From Maea johnstoni (Eukaryota > Annelida > Polychaeta > Spionida > Magelonidae): a stretch of DNA of 64,000 nt. Within the stretch, counting starts at the first letter, position 1. Every line of letters starts with the position of its first letter. The stretch is from contig CAWWDR010000728.1 in assembly GCA_963942565.1 (NCBI GenBank), forward strand, positions 1-64,000. Reading direction: 5' to 3'. A program made the position numbers and the translations under genes. The notes below the pieces were generated by a model. That model was given only the letters and a program-made list of their open reading frames with translations. It did no database searches and was not told the origin of the DNA. Shown here piece after piece: positions 53,325 through 62,430 of this stretch.

Positions 53325-55238
53325 TTACAATCGGTAAAACAGACCAATCTCATGTAAATAAGATAAAATGCTGTCTGGGGGAACCTTTTCAAAGAGTTCC
53401 TTAAAGGTATCTACATTCAAATGTCTATTTCTGGACTCAATAAAATCGACACACTCAAATAAAATATGTTTGACAGTCAACTGACAATCACAGGCTATAC
53501 ATTGTGGAGGATCTTCCCCTTTCAAAAGGAAGCAATGAGTCAAATAAGTGTGACCAATTTGAATTCTTGCTAAAACACTCTCTTCACGTCTAATGATTCG
53601 AGAACCTCCAGGCCAAAGACCCAGCTGAGGATGAATCTCATGTAGTTTGTTGTTTGCTGCCTCATCCCACTGAGACTGCCATTTGCGTTTTAAAAGGATA
53701 TTGATGTGCTTTTTAAAATCATCATAAGGAATGGGAACATTTGTGACTCTTTTCGAAAGACCAGCTATGGCAGCAGTATCTGCCTTTTCATTTCCTATGA
53801 TGCCAACGTGACTGGGAATCCAGTAAAATAAAATTATTTTATCTTGGTACTGTACTAGCCAGTTGAGGCGTTCCAGTATGTAAAGGACAAGAGGATGTGT
53901 CCAGTCTTGGCCCGAAATGGCCTGAAGAGCAGACTTTGAATCTGAGAAAATAATAAAATTCCTTTCATCATCATCTGCCGTCTCAACCCGATCAAGAGCA
54001 AGGAACAGAGCATGCAACTCTGCAGAGAATATAGAAGACTTGTCTGGAAGACATTCAATGGAAGAATAAGTATCAATGACTGCTGCTGCAGCCTTGTCAT
54101 CTGCAACAGAGCCATCAGTATAGATGAAATCATAGTCTCGAAAGACATCCTTCACCTCATTGTGCAAATTTATGTACTGAGAAGGATCCGTTTGATCCTT
54201 CTTGGCATACGAAAGAGTGAGGTCGACCATAGCAGTTGGATATGTCCATGGAGGAGTTTCAGGAAATTCAAACTTTGCGATGATGTCAGGATCAAAATCC
54301 AATTCTTCCAATGATTCCTTAATACGAATACCAAAAGTTGGAATGACTCTTGGTTTTCTACCAAAAAGTTCCACATACCGAGGGTTAAAAATAGTATCAT
54401 ACACAGGGTTATTTGGGTTGGCAGCTATTTTAGTTGCAAATTGTAGAGCAAGCTTTTCTCTTCTAAGGCGAAGAGGGAGCTCATTCGCCTCAACACAAAG
54501 ACTATCTGCAGGAGAGGTTCTAAAGGCTCCAAGACAAAGCCTCAAACCTTGATTTTGAATAGGATCCAGCAAAGAGATATAAGATTTACATGCTGCTCCG
54601 TAGATAAAACATCCATAGTCTAGCTTTGAACGAACAAGGGCCCTATATAGTCGTAAAAGAACTATACGATCCCCACCCCAGTCGGTACTGGAAACAACAC
54701 GCAACAAATTCAAAGCCTTGATACACTTTTTCTTCAGGCCCTTGATATGAGGGACAAATGTCAATTTTGAATCGAGTAAAATGCCAAGGAACTTTGTTTC
54801 CTTCTTTACAGGAATGGGGTTATCATAAAGCATCAAGTAGGGATCCGGATGAAGACCCCTCCTTCGACAAAAATGGACACAGACAGTCTTTGATTGGGAG
54901 AATTTAAAACCATTATTATCAGCCCAATCTTCTATTCTATTTAGATGAAGTTGGAGCTGCCTTTCTATAGCGTGCATATGTTTTGATCGATATGAGACAC
55001 CAAAGTCATCCACAAATAAAGACTTGTCAACACCATTTCTTATACAGCTGGTGATGCTGTTGATTTTGACTATAAAAAGGGTGACAGATAAAATGCTCCC
55101 CTGGGGAACTCCCATTTCTTGATCATAAAAGTCAGAGAGGGATGTCCCCACTCTGACTCGAAATTTCCTCTCAGATAAAAAGTTTTGTATAAAAAGGGGC
55201 AAACGTCCCCTGAGGTCCATATCATGTAAATTTTTCAT
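53325..55238 (-). CDS. LINE ORF2 C-terminal part: RT core, RNase H, zinc motif (637 aa)
   Basis: Residues 43-50 GVPQGSIL (RT motif B) and 75-79 FVDDF (motif C, catalytic Asp pair) are followed by a thumb/connection region. RNase H spans about 370-490 with D375 (IYTDGS), E407 (SAELHALFLAL), D433 (FSDSKSAL) and D487 (GNEKAD). The C-terminal zinc motif is C580-x2-C583-x7-H591-x4-C596, and the end is HEIGLFYRL. All four RNase H catalytic acids are kept. The enzyme makes cDNA at the nicked target (target-primed reverse transcription). The start shown is an internal Met; the true N-terminal part lies in the next frame upstream because of a 1-bp frameshift. Confidence 0.88.
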   Translation of the reverse strand: MKNLHDMDLRGRLPLFIQNFLSERKFRVRVGTSLSDFYDQEMGVPQGSILSVTLFIVKINSITSCIRNGVDKSLFVDDFGVSYRSKHMHAIERQLQLHLNRIEDWADNNGFKFSQSKTVCVHFCRRRGLHPDPYLMLYDNPIPVKKETKFLGILLDSKLTFVPHIKGLKKKCIKALNLLRVVSSTDWGGDRIVLLRLYRALVRSKLDYGCFIYGAACKSYISLLDPIQNQGLRLCLGAFRTSPADSLCVEANELPLRLRREKLALQFATKIAANPNNPVYDTIFNPRYVELFGRKPRVIPTFGIRIKESLEELDFDPDIIAKFEFPETPPWTYPTAMVDLTLSYAKKDQTDPSQYINLHNEVKDVFRDYDFIYTDGSVADDKAAAAVIDTYSSIECLPDKSSIFSAELHALFLALDRVETADDDERNFIIFSDSKSALQAISGQDWTHPLVLYILERLNWLVQYQDKIILFYWIPSHVGIIGNEKADTAAIAGLSKRVTNVPIPYDDFKKHINILLKRKWQSQWDEAANNKLHEIHPQLGLWPGGSRIIRREESVLARIQIGHTYLTHCFLLKGEDPPQCIACDCQLTVKHILFECVDFIESRNRHLNVDTFKELFEKVPPDSILSYLHEIGLFYRL

Positions 55239-56030
55239 AATGCCATATTTCCAAGTGGTGTCATATGCCTTTTCAAGGTCAAAAAGATAGACACCACATG
55301 TTCCCCATTTAAAAATCCCTCTCTAACAAATGTCTCAAATCGCACAAGATGATCCATTGTGCTTCGCGTTTTCCGGAAGCCACTTTGGGCTTCCGTGATA
55401 AGTGAAGAAGATTCGAGATACCAAACAAGACGATCGTTTATCATTTGTTCCATGGTCTTACAGACACAACTGGTCAAAGCTATTGGGCGGTAATTATTAG
55501 GATCTTTGGAGTCTTTTCCTGGTTTGGCAATGGGTATGATAGTGGCTTCTCTCCAGGAAGGTGGAAACTCTCCAGTTTCCCAAATATTATTAAAAACTTT
55601 TAAAAGGCACTGGAGAGAAGCTCCAGGAAGATGCTTCAAAATCTGATAATGTATTTGGTCAGGGCCAGGAGCTGTGTCATGGGCTTTACCAAGCGCAGTC
55701 CTGAGCTCATCCATTGAAAAGGGTTGATTATATGGTTCGGTATTGTCAGATTGGAATATAAGGGGATGTCTCTCTTGTCTATTTTTGATACGTTGGAACT
55801 TAGAAGAATAATGTGCAGAGGAGGAATTGAAGGATATGGCCTCCCCAATGGTATTGGCAATATCCCTTGGTTGCGTTATTTTTTTGCCATTCTTCTCAAT
55901 ATGTTTTACAGACGGACTGCCCCCCTTTCCCTTGATTTTACGGACCATGTCCCAGCATTTCTTCATAGACGTTCTGGCATTTAATTTCGATACATATTCG
56001 TGCCAACTTTTCTTTTTGTTGGCACGTAAA
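55235..56030 (-). pseudogene. LINE ORF2 RT N-terminal part (5'-truncated)
   Basis: Contains the linker CWDMVRKIKGKG, then AHDTAPGPDQIHYQILKHL, FPPSWREATIIPIAKPGK, NNYRPIALTSCVCKTM, GFRKTRSTMDHLVRFE, and ends after VVSIF where the frame shifts relative to FDLEKAYD. The open frame continues upstream of 56030, but those ~70 residues are antisense to exon-array sequence and not part of the LINE. Confidence 0.85.
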
Positions 56031-56072
56031 CAGTAAGAGTAAATCGTGAGTAAATCCTTTTGAAATATACAG

Positions 56073-56163
56073 ATGCCTGGAATCCCATGCCTGAACCAGA
56101 ATCCAGAGCGAGTGACACTGGTGGAGTTGAGGAGGATCTTGCCATGGCTGGTGAAGCAAAACA
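56073..56163 (+). other. NRF1-like exon E1, copy 1
   Basis: Flanked by AAATATACAG and the donor AGTAAG. It reads PGIPCLNQNPERVTLVELRR then ILPWLVKQN. Human NRF1 has GIP...T..QLR.FIP.MLK at the matching place (from memory of the family). About 40 bp after the donor, a 5'-truncated E2 (about 56200-56275, RFAIHALVWWPLHIPFRSPN) ends in the good donor GGTGAGT. Confidence 0.55.
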
Positions 56164-56534
56164 GTAAGAATTTTAATTTATTTTGTAACCAATATGTAGC
56201 GTTTTGCCATCCATGCCCTGGTTTGGTGGCCCTTACACATACCATTCCGTTCGCCGAATGACAACAGCGTTAATGGTGAGTAATCCTTTTGAAATATATT
56301 GAGATGCTTAGTGAATTTGCAAGTTAACACCTTATTTATAGACCTACAAGTTGATTACAACATTAATGTTTTGTACACACTCAATCAAAATTTCTAGCTA
56401 TGAGTAATTCCTTTCCAGAGATTAATTTTTCTTTTATTATTATTCAGAATATTACTCTGATAGTTTACATATGAAATTGAATAAGCCTCATGATACTTAA
56501 CAACATAGGAGACCCAAATGCGTTTTGTGGGTAT

Positions 56535-56604
56535 GAATGAATGAATGAATGATTTCTTAAAGGCACATCGGCGCACAAAGGCCATTTAGTGCCATAAAAA
56601 TTGT
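56535..56604 (-). mobile_element. Minimal 70-bp LINE insertion with target duplication
   Basis: Tail plus terminal stem-loop only. CGTTTTGTGGGTAT is duplicated on both sides (56521-56534 and 56605-56618). It is truncated within 1-2 bp of the same point as the 69-bp insertion at 48859. Confidence 0.93.
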
Positions 56605-56792
56605 CGTTTTGTGGGTATTATGGACTAGGGATCAGGAAAAAGCATCAATACTTTAATGAAATAAAAAAATTCAACATTACATTTACCAATGAAAATTTGC
56701 CTAGTGCCTTGACCTGCAACTCCTCCAAGCCCGAGGCACTTTGCCCTCAGGTTTACCCATCTCCCACAGTACGTTCCATATTTCCTTTGCAG

Positions 56793-56901
56793 TTTTTAAG
56801 CAGACTGGTGCAAGCATGAATCGGGGCTTCTAGCGAGTGGCAAGCTATGCCCCAAAATGGTGGCCAGCACACATTTCATTCTGTTCTCCAAACGATAAGT
56901 C
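56793..56901 (+). pseudogene. NRF1-like exon E2, full-length copy with a stop
   Basis: Preceded by CATATTTCCTTTGCAG and followed by C|GTGAGT. It reads FKQTGASMNRGF, stop, RVASYAPKWWPAH and ends at CSPNDKS-like sequence. The stop replaces the Trp of GFWR. Confidence 0.6.
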
Positions 56902-57078
56902 GTGAGTAAATCCTTCTGAAATATATTGAGATGTCAGGGTCGTACCCCTAGATTTAGACACAGGGGCCCGTAGGGCCTCAAAACCTTTCTATGGTGATCA
57001 TGTAGAAAAAAGTATAGAGGGATAGAAAATATAGAGGAAGGGACCTGAGCAGCCGCTGGCGCAAAGTCCCTTGCAAAT

Positions 57079-57178
57079 GCAAGCATGAATCGGGGCTTCT
57101 GGCGAGTGGCAAGCTATGCCCCAAAATGGTGGCCAGCACACATACCATTCCGTTCTTTGAACGATTACAGAGTAAATC
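57079..57178 (+). other. NRF1-like exon E2, 5'-shortened copy without a stop
   Basis: Reads ASMNRGFWRVASYAPKWWPA then HIPFRSLNDYRVN, ending at the donor C|GTGAGT. The usual acceptor and the FKQTG start are replaced by CCCTTGCAAATG. Only 27 bp separate it from the next E1, too short for a normal intron, which indicates rearrangement. Confidence 0.55.
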
Positions 57179-57205
57179 GTGAGTAAATCCTTTTGAAATA
57201 TACAG

Positions 57206-57296
57206 ATGCCTGGAATCCCATGCCTGAACCAGAATCCAGAGCGAGTGACACTGGTGGAGTTGAGGAGGATCTTGCCATGGCTGGTGAAGCAAAACA
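57206..57296 (+). other. NRF1-like exon E1, copy 2
   Basis: Same sequence and splice context as the copy at 56073. It is followed by a truncated E2 ending at 57408 (donor C|GTGAGT). Confidence 0.55.
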
Positions 57297-57435
57297 GTAA
57301 GAATTTTAATTTATTTTGTAACCAATATGTAGCGTTTTGCCATCCATGCCCTTGTTTGGTGGCCCTTACACATACCATTCCGTTCTTTGAACGATTACAG
57401 AGTAAATCGTGAGTAAATCCTTTTGAAATATACAG

Positions 57436-57526
57436 ATGCCTGGAATCCCATGCCTGAACCAGAATCCAGAGCGAGTGACACTGGTGGAGTTGAGGAGGAT
57501 CTTGCCATGGCTGGTGAAGCAAAACA
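57436..57526 (+). other. NRF1-like exon E1, copy 3
   Basis: Identical in protein to copies 1 and 2. It is followed by a truncated E2 ending at 57638 (donor G|GTGAGT). With copy 2 it forms a 230-bp tandem duplication. Confidence 0.55.
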
Positions 57527-57891
57527 GTAAGAATTTCAATTTATTTTGTAAGCAATATGTAGCGTTTTGCCATCCATGCCCTGGTTTGGTGGCCCTTACA
57601 CATACCATTCCGTTCGCCGAATGACAACAGCGTTAATGGTGAGTAAATCCTTTTGAAATATATTGAGATGTTTAGTGAATTTGCAAGTTAACACCTTATT
57701 TATAGACCTACAAGTTGATTACAACATTAATGTTTTGTACACACTCAATCAAAATTTCCAGCTATATGATGAGTAATTCCTTTCCAGAGATTAATTTTTC
57801 TTTTATTATTATTCAGAATATTACTCTGATAGTTTACATATGAAATTGAATAAGCCTCATGATACTTAACAACATAGGAGACCCAGAGGCG

Positions 57892-58001
57892 TTTTTAAGC
57901 AAACTGGTGCAAGCATGAATCGGGGCTTCTAGCGAGTGGCAAGCTATGCCCCAAAATGGTGGCCAGCACATATTTCATTCTGTTCTCCAAACGATAAGTC
58001 A
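57892..58001 (+). pseudogene. NRF1-like exon E2, copy fused to intron sequence B
   Basis: The acceptor is lost: the exon joins GACCCAGAGGCG directly. It reads FKQTGASMNRGF then a stop. The donor is changed to CATGAGT. Non-functional. Confidence 0.6.
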
Positions 58002-58167
58002 TGAGTAAATCCTTCTGAAATATATTGAGATGTCAGGGTCTGACCCCTAGATTTAGACACAGGGGCCCGTAGGGCCTCAAAACCTTTCTATGGTGATCAT
58101 GTAGAAAAAAATATAGAGGGATAGAAAATATAGAGGAAGGGACCAGCAGCCGCTGGCGCGAAGTCCC

Positions 58168-58277
58168 TTGCAAGTGCAAGCATGAATCGGGGCTTCTGGC
58201 GAGTGGCAAGCTATGCCAAAAAATGCTGGCCAGCACACATTTCTATCCGTTCTTTGAACGATTACAGAGTAAATCGT
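58168..58277 (+). other. NRF1-like exon E2, 5'-shortened and diverged copy
   Basis: Like the copy at 57079, but CCCCAAAATGGTGG is changed to CCAAAAAATGCTGG, so the WWP motif is altered. It ends at C|GTGAGT. Confidence 0.5.
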
Positions 58278-58333
58278 GAGTAAATCCTTTTGAAATATAT
58301 AATAAATACATGTACTTCTAACTTCCTGTTCAG

Positions 58334-58424
58334 ATGCCTGGAATCCCATGCCTGAGCCAGAATCCAGAGCGAGTGACACTGGTGGAGTTAAGAAGGATCT
58401 TGCCATGGCTAGTGAAGCAAAACA
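58334..58424 (+). other. NRF1-like exon E1, copy 4 with a strong acceptor
   Basis: It has the best splice context of all copies: CTTCTAACTTCCTGTTCAG before, AGTAAGA after. It differs from the other E1 copies by three silent changes (TTA AGA for TTG AGG, CTA for CTG) and one N-to-S change. It is followed by a truncated E2 ending at 58536. Confidence 0.6.
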
Positions 58425-58570
58425 GTAAGAATTTAAATTTATTTTGTAACCAATATGTAGCGTTTTGCCATCCATGCCCTGGTTTGGTGGCCCTTACACA
58501 TACCATTCCGTTCGCCGAATGACAACAGCGTTAATGGTGAGTAAATTCTTTTGAAATATATTGAGATGCT

Positions 58571-58990
58571 TTGCCCTCAGGTTCACCCATCTCCTCCTAG
58601 CCTCAGGTGCCTTGCAAGTGCAAGCATGAATCGGGGCTTCTGGCGAGTGGCAAGCTATGCCCCAAAATGGTGATCTATGTCTTTCTGTTTGAGCATTTCA
58701 GGCTGACTTTAGTCTTTTCCATTAGGTATAGATGTCAAAGGATTTTCAGCCTGCAGCGTACAATAGACCTTTCATTAAAAACGCTTTTATGTATTGTTAT
58801 GTATTGTTGGGACACAGCAGAACAACCTCACCCCAAACAATGCCTGTTTGTTGTCTGTAGCAACAACAATGCCTTTGGAATGAAACGCAAGACAACAGGA
58901 AAGAGGCATGCATATGCTGGCAGCATTATATTGCTATCATTGTTGAGGTGCAGGCCCCACACCAATGATCAAAAGTGCAAGTCCAAGTGA
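58571..58990 (+). repeat. Segment duplicated at 63241
   Basis: It holds 41-bp-minisatellite-like sequence, a short E2 remnant (58612-58673) and about 310 bp downstream that are repeated at 63241-63660. A 127-codon plus-strand frame across it begins in the E2 remnant. Its later part (SLKTLLCIVMYCWDTAE) is of unknown family. Confidence 0.7.
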
Positions 58991-58997
58991 AGTGCAC

Positions 58998-59569
58998 TTC
59001 GTTTAAGACCCTAGTGCAAGCATTATCTTGCAACCCAATAAGACAAGTACAAGTGAAGTGCACTTCACTTGGACTTTAACCCATTGACACTCAGTCTCTC
59101 TAGAAGGTATCGTCTGCTACTATCATACTTTTAAAAATGACTTGTGAATAAAGCGAAAGTTCACAAAATATTTGAACGAGAATTGTTGTTTTGCTTTGGG
59201 GGGGGGGGGGGGGGCTTCAAAAGGGTGACAAACCAATAACTTAGAGCAATCGAGTTTCCGATTACTGGTCCCACCACTAATATATATATGACATATATTT
59301 ACTACTTAGTAACAACATGATTACATCAAGTTGTCAATGAAATTCCAACTGGTCAAAGCTATTGGGCGGTAATTATTTGGATCATTGGAGTCGTTCCCTG
59401 GCTTGGCAATGGGTCAGTAATCTGACCTTATTAACCCTAAGCGTCAGCTGAGTGTAGCACAACCTGCCCAATCAAGAATAGACATTCTAGAAAAAAAGCA
59501 CTAATTATCTTAAAATCGGCACAATGTATGCCATGGTTAGTTAATGCGCTTGTAGATAAAGCATCAACA
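58998..59569. repeat. About 570-bp tandem duplication, copy 1
   Basis: From CGTTTAAGACCCTAGTGCAA to GATAAAGCATC. It contains a G-homopolymer near 59200 and a diverged LINE RT fragment (59347-59428, antisense of NNYRPIALTS). It is repeated directly at 59570-60138. Confidence 0.88.
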
Positions 59570-60138
59570 CGTTTAAGACCCTAGTGCAAGCATTATCTTG
59601 CAACCCAATAAGACAAGTACAAGTGAAGTGCACTTCACTTGGACTTTAACCCATTGACACTCAGTCTCTCTAGAAGGTATCGTCTGCTACTATCATACTT
59701 TTAAAAATGACTTGTGAATAAAGCGAAAGTTCACAAAATATTTGAACGAGAATTGTTGTTTTGCTTGGGGGGGGGGGGGGGGGGGCTTCAAAAGGGTGAC
59801 AAACCAATAACTTAGAGCAATCGAGTTTCCGATTACTGGTCCCACCACTAATATATATATGACATATATTTACTACTTAGTAACAACATGATTACATCAA
59901 GTTGTCAATGAAATTCCAACTGGTCAAAGCTATTGGGCGGTAATTATTTGGATCATTGGAGTCGTTCCCTGGCTTGGCAATGGGTCAGTAATCTGACCTT
60001 ATTACCCCTAAGCGTCAGCTGAGTGTAGCACAACCTGCCCAATCAAGAATAGACATTCTAGAAAAAAAGCACTAATTATCTTAAAATCGGCACAATGTAT
60101 GCCATGGTTAGTTAATGCGCTTGTAGATAAAGCATCAT
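59570..60138. repeat. About 570-bp tandem duplication, copy 2
   Basis: Nearly identical to the preceding unit, with a longer G-run near 59767. Its right half (from about 59919) continues into a segment also present at 62363-63293. Confidence 0.88.
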
Positions 60139-60850
60139 TCATGTATTGATATAATTATCTGTATGAGTTTAGAGTTAAGGCTTGTTATTCTGGTGATAGT
60201 AATTGCTAGTGGTTACCTCATATTCACTACTTATCATGTACCCAATTATTGTACCCATCCCTTGTCCTCACAGTATGTGCCTTATTTCTTTTGCAGTTTT
60301 TGAGAAGACTGGTGCGTTTATGCCGAGGGGATTTTGGCGCTTTGCCATCCATGCCCCGGTTTGGTAGCCGCCACATATTCTATATCGTTCACCAAACGAC
60401 AACAGAGTCAGTGGTGCGTAAATCCTTTTGAAATATATTGAGATGTTTAGTGAATTTGCAAGTTTACACCTTATTTATAGACCTACAAGTTGATTGCAAC
60501 ATTAATGTTTTGTACACACTCAATCAAAATTTCCAGCTATATGATGAGTAATTCCTTTCCAGAGATTAATTTTTCTTTTATTAGTATTCAGAATATTACC
60601 CTGATAGTTTACATATGAAATTGAATAAGCCTCCTGATGCTTAACAACAGAGGAGACCCAGAGGCGTTTTAGGGGTATTATGGACTAGGGATCAGGAAAA
60701 AGCATCAATACTTTAATAAAAAAAAAAATCAACATTACATTTACCAATGAAAATTTGCCTAGTGCCTTGACCTGCAACTCCTCCCAGCCTGAGGCGCTTT
60801 GCCCTCAGGTTCACCCATCTCCTCCTAGCCTCAGGTGCCTTGCAAGTGCA
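59919..60850 (+). repeat. Segmental duplication partner of 62363-63293
   Basis: About 930 bp at a constant offset of about 2444 bp. It contains the LINE RT remnant, an E2 exon (60297-60413), intron sequence B and minisatellite-like units. Confidence 0.85.
60297..60413 (+). pseudogene. NRF1-like exon E2, diverged subfamily, with a stop
   Basis: The acceptor CTTATTTCTTTTGCAG is good. It reads FEKTGAFMPRGFWRFAIHAP then VW, a stop in place of the second Trp, PPHILYRSPNDNRV, and a weak donor GTGCGT. The identical state at 62741 shows it was copied with the segment. Confidence 0.6.
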
Positions 60851-60948
60851 AGCATGAATCGGGGCTTCTGGCGAGTGTATTGATATAATTATCTGTATGA
60901 GTTTAGAGTTAAGGCTTGTTATTCTGGTGATAGTAATTGCTAGTGGTA

Positions 60949-61387
60949 TGAATGAATGAATGATTTCTTAAAGGCACATCGGCGCACAAAGGCCATTTAG
61001 TGCCATAAAAATTGTGTAAAACAATGGTCCTTTGTTATTGTTGAAAACAATAACAAAGCAATAGATGAATAAAAATGATCACAAAACAATGAACAACTTC
61101 AAAATCTAATTTCCGTATAACAGGTTGTTTCAAAAGAAACTACTAATTCTTAAAAGGTTTTACAATTGGTAAAACAGACCAATCTCATGTAAATAAGATA
61201 AAATGCTATCTGGGAGAACCTTTTCAAAGAGTTCCCTAAAGCTATTTACACTAAAATGTCTATTTCTAGATTCAATAAAATCAACACACTCAAATAAAAT
61301 ATGCTTGACAGTCAATTGACAATCACACGCTGTACATTGTGGAGGATCTTCCCCTTTTAAAAGGAAGCAGTGAGTCAAATGAGTGTC
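60949..61387 (-). mobile_element. LINE 3'-end copy, about 440 bp
   Basis: Tail, 3' UTR and the C-terminal zinc region (61160-61378), 5'-truncated after GAGTGT. It is inserted in the duplicated segment at CTAGTGGT. Confidence 0.87.
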
Positions 61388-61933
61388 ACCAGTTTGGCGG
61401 GGAAACTAACTGCTACTTTTTTCAATGTTCTCCCTTTCAGGGCAGGGGACAAAAAGAACTACCACACCTCAGCAGCTTTTGGCTAGTTTTGAAATATATC
61501 TTAGTCTAAGTCTCAACTGTTGACTGACTTAAAAATCTGTCTAAGTCCTCAACTGTTGGCGTACTCAAATAAAATTTAAGTCCACATATCAACCATTGGC
61601 TAAATCAAAATCTATGAAAGTCCTGATCTCAACTGCTGGCTTACTCAAAAATCTTTCTAAGTTGAAATTGCAACCGTTGGCAGCTTACTCACAAAATTTC
61701 TAAGTCCATTTCTCAACCGTTGGCTAACTCTTCCTCAATTAGAGCTCAACTGTCAGATTAATCAATATCCAAATCTCTACTGTTCGCTTACTGTTCACTT
61801 GTTCCTGCTCAACTAGAGCTCAGCACTCAATTCTGGTTAACTCCAGTCCTTAACTGTTTTATGTGTTTTTGGTTAAGCACTAGCTAGCGCTCAACCGTTG
61901 CGTTTCATGTGGGTAATGTCATTCCTCATGCAG
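61388..61933. repeat. Degenerate CTAAGTC..CAACTGTTGGCT repeats
   Basis: From about 61500 to 61880 a phrase close to TAAGTC.TCAACTGTTGGCT recurs about eight times at 40-60 bp spacing. Before it, CTCCCTTTCAG|GGCAGGGGAC looks like a splice acceptor, but no exon family is recognised. Confidence 0.5.
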
Positions 61934-61997
61934 GAGCCGGACAGACTCTCTCTAGTTCAGCTGCGACATATCGTGCCAATACTTATCAAGGAAAACA
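61934..61997 (+). other. NRF1-like exon E1, divergent paralogue
   Basis: It reads EPDRLSLVQLRHIVPILIKE then N, ending A|GTAGG. It aligns with NPERVTLVELRRILPWLVKQ with mostly conservative changes, and the following intron start GAATTTTAATT.ATTTTGTAA is shared. Homology also continues about four codons upstream of the CAG, so the acceptor may lie further left. Protein-level similarity despite DNA divergence suggests past selection. Confidence 0.55.
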
Positions 61998-62186
61998 GTA
62001 GGAATTTTAATTGATTTTGTAACCAAAATGTTGCAGTGTCCTTATCATATGACTTTTTACTGATGGGGCTCTGATATAAAACAAAATCAAATTGAGATGT
62101 TATGCTAAGTGAGCTTACCCATATAAAAGATGTTAAACAAATTGCAAATGTTATGAAAAAAGTCATCACTGTCTCCAATGACTGGA

Positions 62187-62430
62187 CACCACATGTTCCC
62201 CATTTAAAAATCCTCTCTTACAAAAGTTTCAAATCGCACAAGATGATCCATTGTGCTGCGTGTTTTTCGGAAGCCACTTTGGGCTTCCGTAATGAGTAAA
62301 GAAGATTCAAGATACCAAACAAGACAATCATTGATCATTCATTCCATAGTCTTACAGACACAACTGGTCAAAGCTATTGGGCGGTAATTATTTGGATCAT
62401 TGGAGTCGTTCCCTGGCTTGGCAATGGGTC
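62187..62430 (-). mobile_element. Diverged LINE RT fragment
   Basis: Antisense to GFRKT.ST.DHL and NNYRPIALTS of the LINE RT, with many differences from the copies at 47.8 and 55.4 kb, so it is an older insertion. The end of it was carried into the 570-bp repeats. Confidence 0.75.

Larger units (their letters stand above)
53108..56030 (-). mobile_element. LINE copy 3, longest copy in the window (about 2.9 kb)
   Basis: It runs from a (GAAT)n tail through the 3' UTR, a 637-codon RT core/RNase H/zinc frame (53325-55238) and the upstream RT part (55235 to about 56030). It is 5'-truncated in the linker between endonuclease and RT (RANKKKSWHEYVSKLNAR), so no endonuclease is present. It has a single 1-bp frameshift near 55285, where copy 1 has one more A. 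It is inserted in a WWP exon just before its splice donor. The RNase H and zinc motif place it in the I superfamily (I/Nimb-like). Confidence 0.9.

Noticed and set aside
55235-56245. A 336-residue LINE protein starting at 56245
   Set aside because: The first ~70 residues are antisense to NRF1-like exon sequence. The LINE part begins only at about 56030.
56073-56261. 62-codon frames starting at ATG of each E1 copy
   Set aside because: They read through the exon donor into intron and into E2 in the wrong frame. The ATG is inside an exon that has a splice acceptor before it.
58607-58990. 127-codon frame as the third NRF1-like exon (the W.QALR.IV region)
   Set aside because: The vague resemblance of SLKTLLCIVMYC does not hold, the splice phase of TTTTCCATTAG does not match E2's phase-1 donor, and the frame starts in an exon remnant.
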